Made by a program: the position numbers and the translations under genes
In this document: one piece after another, positions 16,195 through 24,465 of the stretch
How the letters are laid out: the number at the start of each line of letters is the position of its first letter
Position numbering within the stretch: position 1 is the first letter of the stretch
The notes under the pieces: model-generated
Database searches by the model: none
Told to the model about the DNA's origin: nothing
The model's input: only the letters and a program-made list of their open reading frames with translations
Source of the DNA: Pacificoceanicola sp048553275
GTDB taxonomy: Bacteria > Pseudomonadota > Alphaproteobacteria > Rhodobacterales > Rhodobacteraceae
NCBI RefSeq assembly: GCF_048553275.1
Contig: NZ_JBLZMW010000014.1
Coordinates: 1-64,000 of the forward strand
Direction: 5' to 3'
Length of the DNA stretch: 64,000 bases

Positions 16195-17157
16195 ATGAAA
16201 ATGTCCATCCGGGCGCTCGCCGCGAGCGTCGCCTTTACCCTTGTCGGCACCGCCTCTTTCGCGACGGAGTGCATCGCACCCGCGAACCCCGGCGGCGGCT
16301 GGGACTTCACCTGCCGCCAGATCGGCAAGATCCTCTTTGACATCGGGCAGGTCGACGCGCCGGTGCAGGTCACCAACATGGCCGGTGGCGGCGGTGGTCT
16401 GGCCTACAGCCACGTCGTGAACGAGCGCACCGACGACAACGATCTGATCATCGCCGCGTCCTCCGCCACCACCACCCGCCTCGCCCAGAACGCCTTTGCC
16501 GGGATGACCGCCGATCAGGTCCGCTTTGTCGGCGCCATCGGTGCCGATCCGGGCGTCATCGTCGTGGCCAACGACAGCCCCTTCCAGTCCCTCAATGACA
16601 TGGTCGACGCGATCAAGGCCGATCCCGGCTCCGTCGCCTTCGCCGGTGGGTCCGCGGCAGGCGGCTTTGACCACCTCAAGGTGCTTCAGGTCCTGAAGGA
16701 AGCCGGCTTCGATGATATCCGCAAGATCAAGTACATCGGTGTCGACGGCGGCGCCGATGCAATCACCCAGACCGTCGGCGGCTTTACCCAAGGCATGACC
16801 GGCGACATGTCCGAGGTTGTCGGCTTCATCAAATCCGGTGAAGTCCGCGCCCTCGCCGTGCTGACCGAAGAGCGCGTTCCCGGCTTCGAGGACATCCCGA
16901 CCGCCATGGAGCAGGGCATCGACGTTGTCGCCGTCAACTGGCGTGGTCTTTATGTCCCGAAAGACATCTCCGACGCGGATTTCGAAGCCTGGGGCGAGAA
17001 GCTCGCCGCTGTGGCGGCATCCGACGAATGGAAAGCCGCGATGGAGGCCAACGGTCTCGCACCCTTCACCAAGGTCGGCGGCGACTTCCAGTCCTGGGTT
17101 GATGGCGTCATCGCGGACACCGTGGAGCTCTCCAAGGAAATCGGTGTGATCCAGTGA
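16195..17157 (+). CDS. tctC: tripartite tricarboxylate transporter substrate-binding protein
   Basis: A 320-aa periplasmic receptor (Bug/TctC family) delivering a carboxylated substrate to the TctAB membrane complex. The signal peptide ends at about ASFATE. The conserved mature motif is PANPGGGWDFTCR (the P-G-G-x-W/D loop that binds a carboxylate), and VTNMAGGGGGLA is the second hallmark. An in-frame ATG lies at 16108, but the start at 16195 has GGGAGG 6 nt upstream and places the signal peptide correctly. It is the first gene of tctCBA, and the stop overlaps tctB (ATGA). Confidence 0.92.
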   Translation: MKMSIRALAASVAFTLVGTASFATECIAPANPGGGWDFTCRQIGKILFDIGQVDAPVQVTNMAGGGGGLAYSHVVNERTDDNDLIIAASSATTTRLAQNAFAGMTADQVRFVGAIGADPGVIVVANDSPFQSLNDMVDAIKADPGSVAFAGGSAAGGFDHLKVLQVLKEAGFDDIRKIKYIGVDGGADAITQTVGGFTQGMTGDMSEVVGFIKSGEVRALAVLTEERVPGFEDIPTAMEQGIDVVAVNWRGLYVPKDISDADFEAWGEKLAAVAASDEWKAAMEANGLAPFTKVGGDFQSWVDGVIADTVELSKEIGVIQ

Positions 17158-17597
17158 TGAAAAGCGACCGCGTCTTCGGGCTGGTCGTGATCCTCGGGGC
17201 GCTCGCGTATATCGCGAGCGCCTTCCAGATACAGACCAGCTTCCTCTCCGACCCCGTAGGCTCCAAGACCTTTCCGATCATCCTCGGCGTCACCGCGATT
17301 GTCTGCGGCCTCGTGATGCTGGTCAGACCGGATGCGGAGCCGGACTGGCCCGATCTGCGGACCCTTGTGAACATCGCCGTCGCCGTCATCGTGATGATCG
17401 GCTACGCCTACACCCTGAAACCGATGGGCTTTTTGCTTCCCACCGCGATCTGCGCCGGGATTCTCAGCTTTCAGATCACGCCGCGCGCTGTGCCGGCGGC
17501 GCTGACCGGCGTCGGCCTTTCGATCGGTCTCTTTATCATCTTCAAATATGTCCTCGGTCTCGGGCTGTCGCCCCTGCCCAAGGCGCTGATGGGATAA
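17154..17597 (+). CDS. tctB: tripartite tricarboxylate transporter small membrane subunit
   Basis: A 147-aa inner-membrane protein with four hydrophobic helices (VFGLVVILGALAYIASAF, FPIILGVTAIVCGLVML, LVNIAVAVIVMIGYAYTL and the C-terminal pair). This is the usual TctB size and pattern. It pairs with TctA. It is translationally coupled to tctC and separated from tctA by 4 bp. Confidence 0.9.
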   Translation: MMKSDRVFGLVVILGALAYIASAFQIQTSFLSDPVGSKTFPIILGVTAIVCGLVMLVRPDAEPDWPDLRTLVNIAVAVIVMIGYAYTLKPMGFLLPTAICAGILSFQITPRAVPAALTGVGLSIGLFIIFKYVLGLGLSPLPKALMG

Positions 17598-17601
17598 GCA
17601 C

Positions 17602-19107
17602 ATGGATCTCTTGTCTAATCTCGCGCTGGGCTTTGGCGTGGCCTTGTCTCCGTTTACCCTGATGCTGGCGGTCATCGGCTGTTTCCTCGGCACCATCATC
17701 GGGGCCTTGCCGGGCCTCGGGCCGTCGAATGGCGTCGCGATCCTGATCCCGCTGGCCTTTTCGCTGGGCCTTGATGCCACCGCCGCGCTCGTGCTGATGA
17801 CCTCGGTCTATTACGGGGCCATGTACGGCGGCCGGATCAGCTCGATCCTGCTCAACATTCCCGGCGATGAACCGGCGCTGATGACCACGCTCGACGGCTA
17901 TCCCATGGCCAAGGCGGGCCGGGCCGGGGACGCGCTGGTGCTGTCGGGCTTTGCCTCCTTCTTCGGGGCGCTCTTTGCCACCATCGGCCTGATGCTTCTG
18001 GCGCCGCTGCTGTCGCGTATCGCCTATCAGTTCGGCCCGGCGGAGTATTTCGCGCTCTACCTGCTCGCTTTCTCGACCCTTGGCGGCATTGCCTCCAACA
18101 ATCAGGCCAAGGCGGCGCTCGCCTCCTGTATCGGCCTCGGCATCGCGATGATCGGCATCGACAACACCACCTCCATGCCGCGCTTTACCGGGGGCAACAT
18201 GCACCTGATGGACGGCGTTGACTTCCTCGTCGCCATCGTCGGCCTGTTCGCCGTGGCAGAGGTCTTCATCTTTATCGAAAGCCACGGCAAGGGCTCCTCG
18301 ATCGGCGTCAAGCTCGAAAAGGTGACGATCCCGGTCAAGGACCTCCTTGGCGGCTCCATGACCATGCTGCGCTCCTCGGCCATCGGCTTTGTCGCGGGCG
18401 TGTTGCCCGGGGCAGGGGCCTCGCTCGGCTCGTTCCTGGCCTACATGTCGGAAAAGGCCGTTCAGGGCGACAAGGCGGGCTTTGGCACCGGCAATCCGAA
18501 GGGTGTCATGGCGCCCGAGGCGGGCAACAACGCCGCTGCCGGGGGCGCGCTTGTCCCGATGCTGACGCTCGGCGTGCCCGGCTCCGGCACCACCGCCGTT
18601 CTGCTGGCGCTGCTGATGACGCTCAACATCACCCCCGGCCCGACGCTGTTCACCGATCGCCCGGATGTGGTCTGGGGCCTCATCGCCTCGCTGCTGATCG
18701 CCAACTTCGTGCTGCTGGCGCTCAACGTGCCGATGGTCAAGATCTTCGTGCGCATCCTCAGCGTGCCCGCATGGGTGCTGTTGCCGGGCGTGATGATGGT
18801 CTCCTTCGTGGGCATCTACTCGCTCTCGGGCAGCTACTTCGACCTGCTGCTGATGATCGGTTTCGGCTTGCTCGGCTGGTTCTTCCGCAAGCTCGACGTG
18901 CCCACGGTTCCGATCATCCTCGGCATCCTGCTGGGCAACAACATGGAAGACAGCCTGCGCCGCGCCATGGTGCTTTCGGACGGGGAGTGGACCTATCTCT
19001 TCTCCTCGCCCATCGCCATCGGCTTCTGGATCTTCGCCATCGCGGGTTTCGTCGCGCCGCTCTTCCTGCGCCGCATCTTGAAGAAACCGCAGGCGATCAG
19101 CGACTGA
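17602..19107 (+). CDS. tctA: tripartite tricarboxylate transporter large membrane subunit
   Basis: A 501-aa polytopic (about 10-12 TM) permease of the TctA family, the secondary-transport pore of the TTT system. Family signatures visible are GALPGLGPSNGVAIL near the N-terminus, the SVYYGAMYGGRISSILLNIPGD stretch, the duplicated GVLPGAGAS half and the APEAGNNAAAGGALVP motif. It would use an ion gradient to import the ligand bound by TctC. A short hairpin follows the stop, then 100 bp to the next gene. Confidence 0.95.
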   Translation: MDLLSNLALGFGVALSPFTLMLAVIGCFLGTIIGALPGLGPSNGVAILIPLAFSLGLDATAALVLMTSVYYGAMYGGRISSILLNIPGDEPALMTTLDGYPMAKAGRAGDALVLSGFASFFGALFATIGLMLLAPLLSRIAYQFGPAEYFALYLLAFSTLGGIASNNQAKAALASCIGLGIAMIGIDNTTSMPRFTGGNMHLMDGVDFLVAIVGLFAVAEVFIFIESHGKGSSIGVKLEKVTIPVKDLLGGSMTMLRSSAIGFVAGVLPGAGASLGSFLAYMSEKAVQGDKAGFGTGNPKGVMAPEAGNNAAAGGALVPMLTLGVPGSGTTAVLLALLMTLNITPGPTLFTDRPDVVWGLIASLLIANFVLLALNVPMVKIFVRILSVPAWVLLPGVMMVSFVGIYSLSGSYFDLLLMIGFGLLGWFFRKLDVPTVPIILGILLGNNMEDSLRRAMVLSDGEWTYLFSSPIAIGFWIFAIAGFVAPLFLRRILKKPQAISD

Positions 19108-19113
19108 TATTTG

Positions 19114-19143
19114 ACCGGGCGGGGGCTTTAACCTCCGCCCGTT
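19114..19143 (+). terminator. imperfect GC hairpin after tctA
   Basis: A stem of accgggcggggg with cctccgcccgtt and a 6-nt loop starts 7 nt after the tctA stop, with two mismatches. No long T-run follows, so it may attenuate rather than end transcription into the AtuA-like gene. Confidence 0.4.
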
Positions 19144-19209
19144 CCGTCCTACGACGCTCTTGCCCGACGCCGTGCGCCGCGCAAACCCTCCAAACCACTC
19201 GGAGACCCC

Positions 19210-20556
19210 ATGCCAACTCGCATCCTCATTCCCTCCGGTGTTCTCGGCCTCGGCTTCGACGAAGACGCGCTCTGGCGCGGCGTGGCCATGAAGCCCGACC
19301 TGCTCGCCATCGACGGCGGCAGCACCGACAGCGGCCCCGCCTCGCTTGGCACCGGCACCTCGAAATACGCCCGCGCCGCGATCAAGGCCGAATGGCGCGT
19401 CCTGATGAAGGCCCGCGCAGAGGCCGGCGTGCCGCTCGTCATCGGCACCTGCGGCACCGCCGGGGCCGACGCCCACGTTGACTGGATGTATGACATCACC
19501 CGCGAGCTTGCCGCCGAACTCGGCCAATCGCTGAAGATCGCCCGGCTCTACTCCGAGCAATCCCCGCAGTCCCTGCAAACCCGTTTCGATCAGATCACGC
19601 CGCTCGATCCGGCCCCGGCGCTGGCGTCCGAGGACCTCGCCGATATGGCGCATATCGTCGCCCTCGCGGGGGCGGAACAGATCCAGCAAGCGCTGAACAC
19701 CGGCGCCGATATCGTGCTCGCCGGACGCACCACCGACACCGCCATCATCGCCGCCCTGCCTCTGGCCCGGGGCGAGCATCCCGGCGCCGCATGGCACGGG
19801 GCGAAGATCGGTGAATGCGGGGCGCTGTGCTCCAGCGATCCGACCTCCGGCGTGATCCAGATCGACTTCGACGCCGAGGGCTTCACCGTCACGCCGCTGG
19901 CCACGGACGCCAAATGCACCCCGCACAGCGTCTGCGCCCACATGCTCTACGAAAACTCCGACCCGTTCATCCTGTATGAGCCCGGCGGCCACCTCGACGT
20001 GACACAGGCGAAATACACCGCCGCCAGCGACACCGCCGTGCGCGTCACCGGCGCGGAATGGCACCCCGGCCCCTACACCGTCAAACTCGAAGCGGCCCGC
20101 ACCGCGGGCTATCAGACCACGCTCCTCGCGACTCTGCGCAACCGCCGCTATGTCGAATACGCGCGGGACTGGGCCGACAAACTCCTGGCATTCCTCGATA
20201 CCAAGCTCGCCGCCAGCCTCGATCTGCCGCGCGACGCCTACACCATCGACATCCGCCTGATCGGCATCGACTCCGCGCTGGGCCACCTCGAAGCGCGCAA
20301 GGGCGATCCCACCGAGGTCGGCGCCTTTGTCATCGTCACCGCACCGACCCAGCAGGACGCCACGGAGATCGCCAAGCTGATCAACCCCTTCCTGCTGCAC
20401 TACCCGCTGACCCGCGACGAAGAGCTGCCGACCTTTGCCTTCCCCTACAGCCCGGCGCATTCCGAACGCGGCGCGCTGCACGAATTCGCCATGAACCACG
20501 TCCTGCACCTCGATGAGCCGATGCAAGCCTTCCGGCTCAAGACGGAGGAGATCTGA
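19210..20556 (+). CDS. AtuA/DUF1446-family protein
   Basis: A 448-aa protein of the acyclic terpene utilization AtuA family (DUF1446). Conserved stretches are LLAIDGGSTDSGPASLG near the N-terminus, IGTCGTAGAD, ADIVLAGRTTDTAI and the LYEPGGHLDVT segment. The family is named after the Pseudomonas citronellol/geraniol gene cluster, but many members sit beside tripartite tricarboxylate transporters with no terpene genes, and the reaction is not established. Here it follows tctCBA in the same direction, with the DUF4387 gene 3 bp downstream. It may act on the transported acid or its CoA ester; this is inference. Confidence 0.85.
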   Translation: MPTRILIPSGVLGLGFDEDALWRGVAMKPDLLAIDGGSTDSGPASLGTGTSKYARAAIKAEWRVLMKARAEAGVPLVIGTCGTAGADAHVDWMYDITRELAAELGQSLKIARLYSEQSPQSLQTRFDQITPLDPAPALASEDLADMAHIVALAGAEQIQQALNTGADIVLAGRTTDTAIIAALPLARGEHPGAAWHGAKIGECGALCSSDPTSGVIQIDFDAEGFTVTPLATDAKCTPHSVCAHMLYENSDPFILYEPGGHLDVTQAKYTAASDTAVRVTGAEWHPGPYTVKLEAARTAGYQTTLLATLRNRRYVEYARDWADKLLAFLDTKLAASLDLPRDAYTIDIRLIGIDSALGHLEARKGDPTEVGAFVIVTAPTQQDATEIAKLINPFLLHYPLTRDEELPTFAFPYSPAHSERGALHEFAMNHVLHLDEPMQAFRLKTEEI

Positions 20557-20559
20557 CCC

Positions 20560-20862
20560 ATGCCGACCCTCGCCGACGAAACCGTCAAGATCCGCTCCAA
20601 GAACGCCGGGCCCTTCTGGGTCACCGTGGACCTCTTCTGCGGAACCCCCGCCGCCTTCGACAGCATCCGCCAGCGGCTCGACACCGCACAGGTGGCCGCG
20701 CTTTATCGCGTGGATGTGCAGACGCTGAAACGCTTCGATATCGCACAGCTGAACGTCATCAAGTTCAGCTTCCCCCGGCCGGTGCCGCAGGGCGCGCCGC
20801 TCGACCGCGATCAGCACGGGGCGCAATATGCGGTGCTTCTCGAAGAGCTGAGCCTTGCCTAA
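20560..20862 (+). CDS. DUF4387 family protein
   Basis: A 100-aa small soluble protein with the DUF4387 pattern (RSKNAGPFWVTVDLFC near the N-terminus, then DRDQHGAQYA near the C-terminus). DUF4387 proteins occur directly after, or fused to, AtuA/DUF1446 proteins and probably form a complex with them. The spacing of 3 bp from the upstream gene and 8-bp overlap with the downstream one indicate one transcript. Function is unknown. Confidence 0.85.
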   Translation: MPTLADETVKIRSKNAGPFWVTVDLFCGTPAAFDSIRQRLDTAQVAALYRVDVQTLKRFDIAQLNVIKFSFPRPVPQGAPLDRDQHGAQYAVLLEELSLA

Positions 20863-21901
20863 ACTGCCGGGCCTCGGGCTCACACTGGCCATCGCCGTCC
20901 TCGGCGCCGCCTTCTTCGTCCAGATCGGCCTGCCGCTGCCGCTGCTGCTCGGGCCGATGCTGGCCTGCCTCTGCGCGGGCATGGCGGGGCTGCCGCTGCG
21001 CGGGACAGGCACGTTTGGCACCTTCATGCGCACCTTCCTCGGCGTTGCGGTTGGCAGTTCGATCAATCCGGAGGTCGTGGCACAGATCCCCTCCTACCTG
21101 AACACGCTGGTCTTTGTGCCGATCTTCGTGATCATCATCGGGCTGACCGGCTATCCGCTGCTGCGCCGCTTCTTCGGTATGGATCATGCCACGGCCTTCT
21201 ACTCGGCCATGCCGGGCGGGCTGCAGGACATGCTGATCTTCGGAGAGGAGGCCGGCGGCGACGTGCGCGCCATGTCCCTGATCCACGCCACCCGCGTCCT
21301 TGTGATCGTCACCCTTGCGCCCGTTCTGATGCAATGGCTCTGGCAGGTGGACCTGACCGCACCGCCCGGCGCCTTCGCCCGCGACAGCGATCCGGTGGAA
21401 ATCGCGATCATGGTCGCCGCCGCGCTGATCGGCTGGAAAGCTGCGGAGCGTATCGGCCTGTTCGGCGCGTCCCTGCTGGGGCCGATGATCCTCACCGCCG
21501 TGTTGTCGCTGACCGGGGTGATCTCGCACCGGCCTCCGGCCGAGATCATCTGGGCCTCGCAATTCTTCATCGGCATCGGTGTGGGGGTGAAATATGTCGG
21601 CATCACCGCGCGCGAACTGCGGCTCTACGTCGGCGCGGGGTTGGCGTTTGCGCTGCTGCTCTCGGTCATCAGCCTCGGCTTTATCGAGGCGATCCACTTC
21701 GTGGCCCATGCCGACCACCTCGACAGCTTTCTGTCCTTTCTGCCGGGCGGTCAGGGCGAGATGGTGGTGATCGCCATCGTTGTCGGCGCGGACCTGTCCT
21801 TTGTCGTCACGCATCACCTGTTCCGGCTGATCCTTGTGATCACGCTGGCGCCGATTGTCGCCAAATGGATGGCCCGCCGCGACCGGGGGACCGGGGCATA
21901 G
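20855..21901 (+). CDS. AbrB-type (PF05145) membrane protein, TTG start
   Basis: A 348-aa polytopic membrane protein of the AbrB/ammonia-monooxygenase-regulator-like family. It has a two-fold repeat of about four TM helices. GLPLPLLLGPMLACL in the first half and GLFGASLLGPMILTA in the second are the duplicated LLGPM motif, and each half contains an AMPGGLQDML- or LPGGQGEMV-like loop. Despite the family name it is a membrane protein and not the DNA-binding AbrB; a transport or accessory role is likely. The TTG at 20855 overlaps the DUF4387 gene by 8 bp. The TctCBA-AtuA-DUF4387-AbrB order suggests a single uptake/catabolic unit. Confidence 0.83.
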   Translation: MPKLPGLGLTLAIAVLGAAFFVQIGLPLPLLLGPMLACLCAGMAGLPLRGTGTFGTFMRTFLGVAVGSSINPEVVAQIPSYLNTLVFVPIFVIIIGLTGYPLLRRFFGMDHATAFYSAMPGGLQDMLIFGEEAGGDVRAMSLIHATRVLVIVTLAPVLMQWLWQVDLTAPPGAFARDSDPVEIAIMVAAALIGWKAAERIGLFGASLLGPMILTAVLSLTGVISHRPPAEIIWASQFFIGIGVGVKYVGITARELRLYVGAGLAFALLLSVISLGFIEAIHFVAHADHLDSFLSFLPGGQGEMVVIAIVVGADLSFVVTHHLFRLILVITLAPIVAKWMARRDRGTGA

Positions 21902-22010
21902 CCCCGGCCTACGGGCCGTCGCGCCAGCGTCCGCGCGGCGCACAGAGATGGGTCACGGGCGCGGGCCCCGGACGGGGCGGGAAGACCGCGGATCCACGAA
22001 AACGTCGCCC

Positions 22011-22115
22011 GTTAACCAGGAATCTGCGGAAATCCGGCAAAGCCCCCCGAATTCAGACAGCGCGCTTTGCGTTTTGTACCAAACACGCGCCGAATCGTAC
22101 CAAACGCGGGTTAAC
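22011..22115 (+). repeat. spaced-repeat intergenic element, copy 1
   Basis: The 355-bp convergent gap between the AbrB-type gene and the flavoenzyme gene has no coding content. It holds two direct copies of GTACCAAAC (22076-22084 and 22097-22105; 21-bp period, two helical turns), followed 4 bp later by the palindrome GTTAAC (22110-22115). A GAATC (a CcrM GANTC site) touches the second copy. Another GTTAAC lies at 22011 and a third at 22230. The same arrangement with identical spacing recurs at 62457-62496. What it does is unknown. Confidence 0.65.
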
Positions 22116-22256
22116 GGCTCCGCCCAACAGGGTAACCTCTGTCGCAGCCTTGTGTCGCGCCAGGCCGGCGCCACAAGATCTGGGCGTTGCGCCCGCACCG
22201 CGCGGCGGTTTAACCCCGGCGCGCGCATGGTTAACCAGGCGGGCCGGACGCGCAGG

Positions 22257-24305
22257 TTAATGCGCCCAGAGACGCCCGATCCGGTTGGCCTCATAGATGG
22301 CCGCGTGCACGTTCCGCCCCGCCACCGCATCACCGATCCGGTAGAGATCAAAGGCCGCATCCGGCGACCGCACCGGCAGAACCGTCCCGGTTCCATCCAG
22401 CAGCGCGTCGTGGTCAACCTGACCAAGGTTCCTGGACAAACCTTTGAGATCAAAGTAAATTTCATCCAGAGGCGTGATGCCCTGATTGACCACGACCATG
22501 TCGTAAACCGCCTCGCGCACGTCCGGCACATAGTCCGAGCCGATCCGCGCCCTGAGCCGGTTTCCGTCTTTCTCCAGCCCGACCAATCGCTCCGCCACGG
22601 TCAGGCGTACCCCGGCAGGCTGCAGGCTCCGCATGTAGGGAACAAAGTTCATCCCCATGATTTCAGGCGATAAATTCCGATCCCGCGTCATCACTTCGAC
22701 CTCACAGCCCGCCGCCGCCGCCATCTCTGCGGCCTGCATGGCGACGTGATCGCCGACTTCGTCATAGATCAGCAAAGCGCCTTCGGGCCGCACGTCGCCG
22801 GACAGGATATCCCAACCACTCACAGCCAAACTATTCCCTGTTTCCAATATGTTGACTTCCGGCATCCCGCCGGTCGCCACAACCACCAGATCGGGCTGCA
22901 GCGCCATCACATCCGCCGCATCGGCAAAGGTGTTGAAACGGAATTCCACATCCCGCGCGGCGCATTGTGCCAGACGCCAATCCACGATCCCGATCATCTC
23001 CCGCCGCCGCGCACTCTGCGCCGCAAGCCGCAACTGGCCCCCCGCCTCCGGCGCCGCCTCCAGCACCGTCACACGATGCCCGCGCTCGGCCGCGACCCGC
23101 GCCGCCTCCAATCCGCCGGGACCGGCGCCAACCACGACCACGCGCTTGGAATCCTTGGATTTTTCTATGTGGTGCGGCAGGGTCAATTCGCGCCCCGTGG
23201 AGGGGTTGTGGATGCACAATGCTTCGCCCCCGGCATAGATCCGGTCAAGGCAATAGGTTGCCCCGACGCAGGGCCGGATGTCATCCTCGCGCCCCTCACG
23301 GATCTTTTGCACGATATGCGGATCGGCCATATGCGCCCGCGTCATGCCGACCATATCAAGCCGCCCCTCCGCCACTGCGTGCCGCGCGGTTGCGACATCC
23401 GGGATGCGCGCAGCATGGAAGGTCGGCAGCCCAACCTCTGCCCGGATTTTCCCAGCAAAATCAAGGTGCGGTGCACTTTTCATGCCCTGCACCGGGATCA
23501 CGTCGGTCAGCGTGGCATCGGTGTCTATACGGCCTCGGATCACGTTCAGAAAATCGACCATGCCACTGTCCTTCAGCGCATGACCGATGGCGATGCCGTC
23601 GGCCGCGCTGATCCCGCCCGGCTGGCCATCGTCGGCGGTGTAGCGCACGCCCACAATGAACTCCGGCCCCACTCGCGCGCGAATGGCCTGCAGCACGTCG
23701 AGAGAGAATTTCATTTTGGAGTCAAAGCTTTGCGACCCGTAGGGCCCATCCTGACCGTTCAGATATCCGGACCAGAAGGCATCCATCAAATGCCCGTAAG
23801 CCTCCAGTTCGATGCCATCGAGACCCGCTTGCTGCATCCGCTCGGCCGCATCCGCGTAATCCGTGATGATCCGCGCAATGTCCCATTCCTCCATTATCTT
23901 CGGAAAGGCCCGGTGCGCCGGTTCACGTCGTCCGCCGGGGGCCACCGTCGGCAGCCAATCGCCCCAATCCCAGCGCGAGCGCCAGCCCAGATGCGTCAAC
24001 TGGATCATCACGGCGCAGCCCTCAGCGTGACAGTCAGCGGCCAGCTGCGCCATATACGGTACGACCTCATCCTTGTAGGCCAAGATGTTGTTGAAGGCGG
24101 GCGGGCTATCCCGAGAGACCAGCGCGGATCCCGCCGTCATGGTCAGGGCAATCCCGCCCTTCGCCCGCTCCACGTGATAGGCACGATAGCGATCCTTGGG
24201 CATGCCCTCTTCGGGGTAGGCGGGTTCGTGACTGGTGGTCATGATCCGGTTTTTCAAAGTCAGGTGTTTGAGCGTGTAAGGCTGCAGCAGCGGATCGCGG
24301 CTCAT
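22257..24305 (-). CDS. NADH:flavin oxidoreductase, trimethylamine dehydrogenase/N-methylproline demethylase-like
   Basis: A 682-aa multidomain flavoenzyme. Residues 1 to about 335 form an OYE-type FMN TIM barrel (IMTTSHEPAYPEEGMP, IQLTHLGWRSRW, GIELEAYGHLMDAFWS, FIVGVRYTADD). An iron-sulfur linker follows at 346-364, then FAD/NAD-type Rossmann domains (VVVVGAGPGGLEAARVAAERGH at about 387-408). This is the architecture of trimethylamine dehydrogenase, 2,4-dienoyl-CoA reductase and stachydrine/N-methylproline demethylases. A demethylase of an N-methylated amine is the likeliest role. The cluster linker reads C346-x2-Ala349-x2-C352-x11-C364, lacking one of the four usual Cys. I use the ATG at 24305 (GGAG ribosome site), not the upstream in-frame start at 24419. 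It is divergent from the ThDP gene with a shared 160-bp promoter region. Confidence 0.85.
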   Translation of the reverse strand: MSRDPLLQPYTLKHLTLKNRIMTTSHEPAYPEEGMPKDRYRAYHVERAKGGIALTMTAGSALVSRDSPPAFNNILAYKDEVVPYMAQLAADCHAEGCAVMIQLTHLGWRSRWDWGDWLPTVAPGGRREPAHRAFPKIMEEWDIARIITDYADAAERMQQAGLDGIELEAYGHLMDAFWSGYLNGQDGPYGSQSFDSKMKFSLDVLQAIRARVGPEFIVGVRYTADDGQPGGISAADGIAIGHALKDSGMVDFLNVIRGRIDTDATLTDVIPVQGMKSAPHLDFAGKIRAEVGLPTFHAARIPDVATARHAVAEGRLDMVGMTRAHMADPHIVQKIREGREDDIRPCVGATYCLDRIYAGGEALCIHNPSTGRELTLPHHIEKSKDSKRVVVVGAGPGGLEAARVAAERGHRVTVLEAAPEAGGQLRLAAQSARRREMIGIVDWRLAQCAARDVEFRFNTFADAADVMALQPDLVVVATGGMPEVNILETGNSLAVSGWDILSGDVRPEGALLIYDEVGDHVAMQAAEMAAAAGCEVEVMTRDRNLSPEIMGMNFVPYMRSLQPAGVRLTVAERLVGLEKDGNRLRARIGSDYVPDVREAVYDMVVVNQGITPLDEIYFDLKGLSRNLGQVDHDALLDGTGTVLPVRSPDAAFDLYRIGDAVAGRNVHAAIYEANRIGRLWAH

Positions 24306-24465
24306 GTGTAAACTCCGGTTCGTTTGATCACAGCCTGCGTCGGACGGCCTCCGGCTCGCAATCCAAAAGACGGCATGCGCAGGCCAGTGCGCGACGCTGG
24401 ACGCCCCCCTGCTTTGCACTTAGGCATGGTTTCAGACAAATCCGACAAGCCAAACGAGGACCGCC

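Noticed and set aside
17542..21066. 1174-codon minus-strand open frame across tctA, the AtuA-like gene and DUF4387
   Set aside because: It is a shadow of four solid plus-strand genes; the translation is charged and repetitive with no domain.
24306..24419. Upstream start for the flavoenzyme gene
   Set aside because: The ATG at 24305 has a GGAG site and yields the family N-terminus; the extension would occupy most of the divergent promoter.
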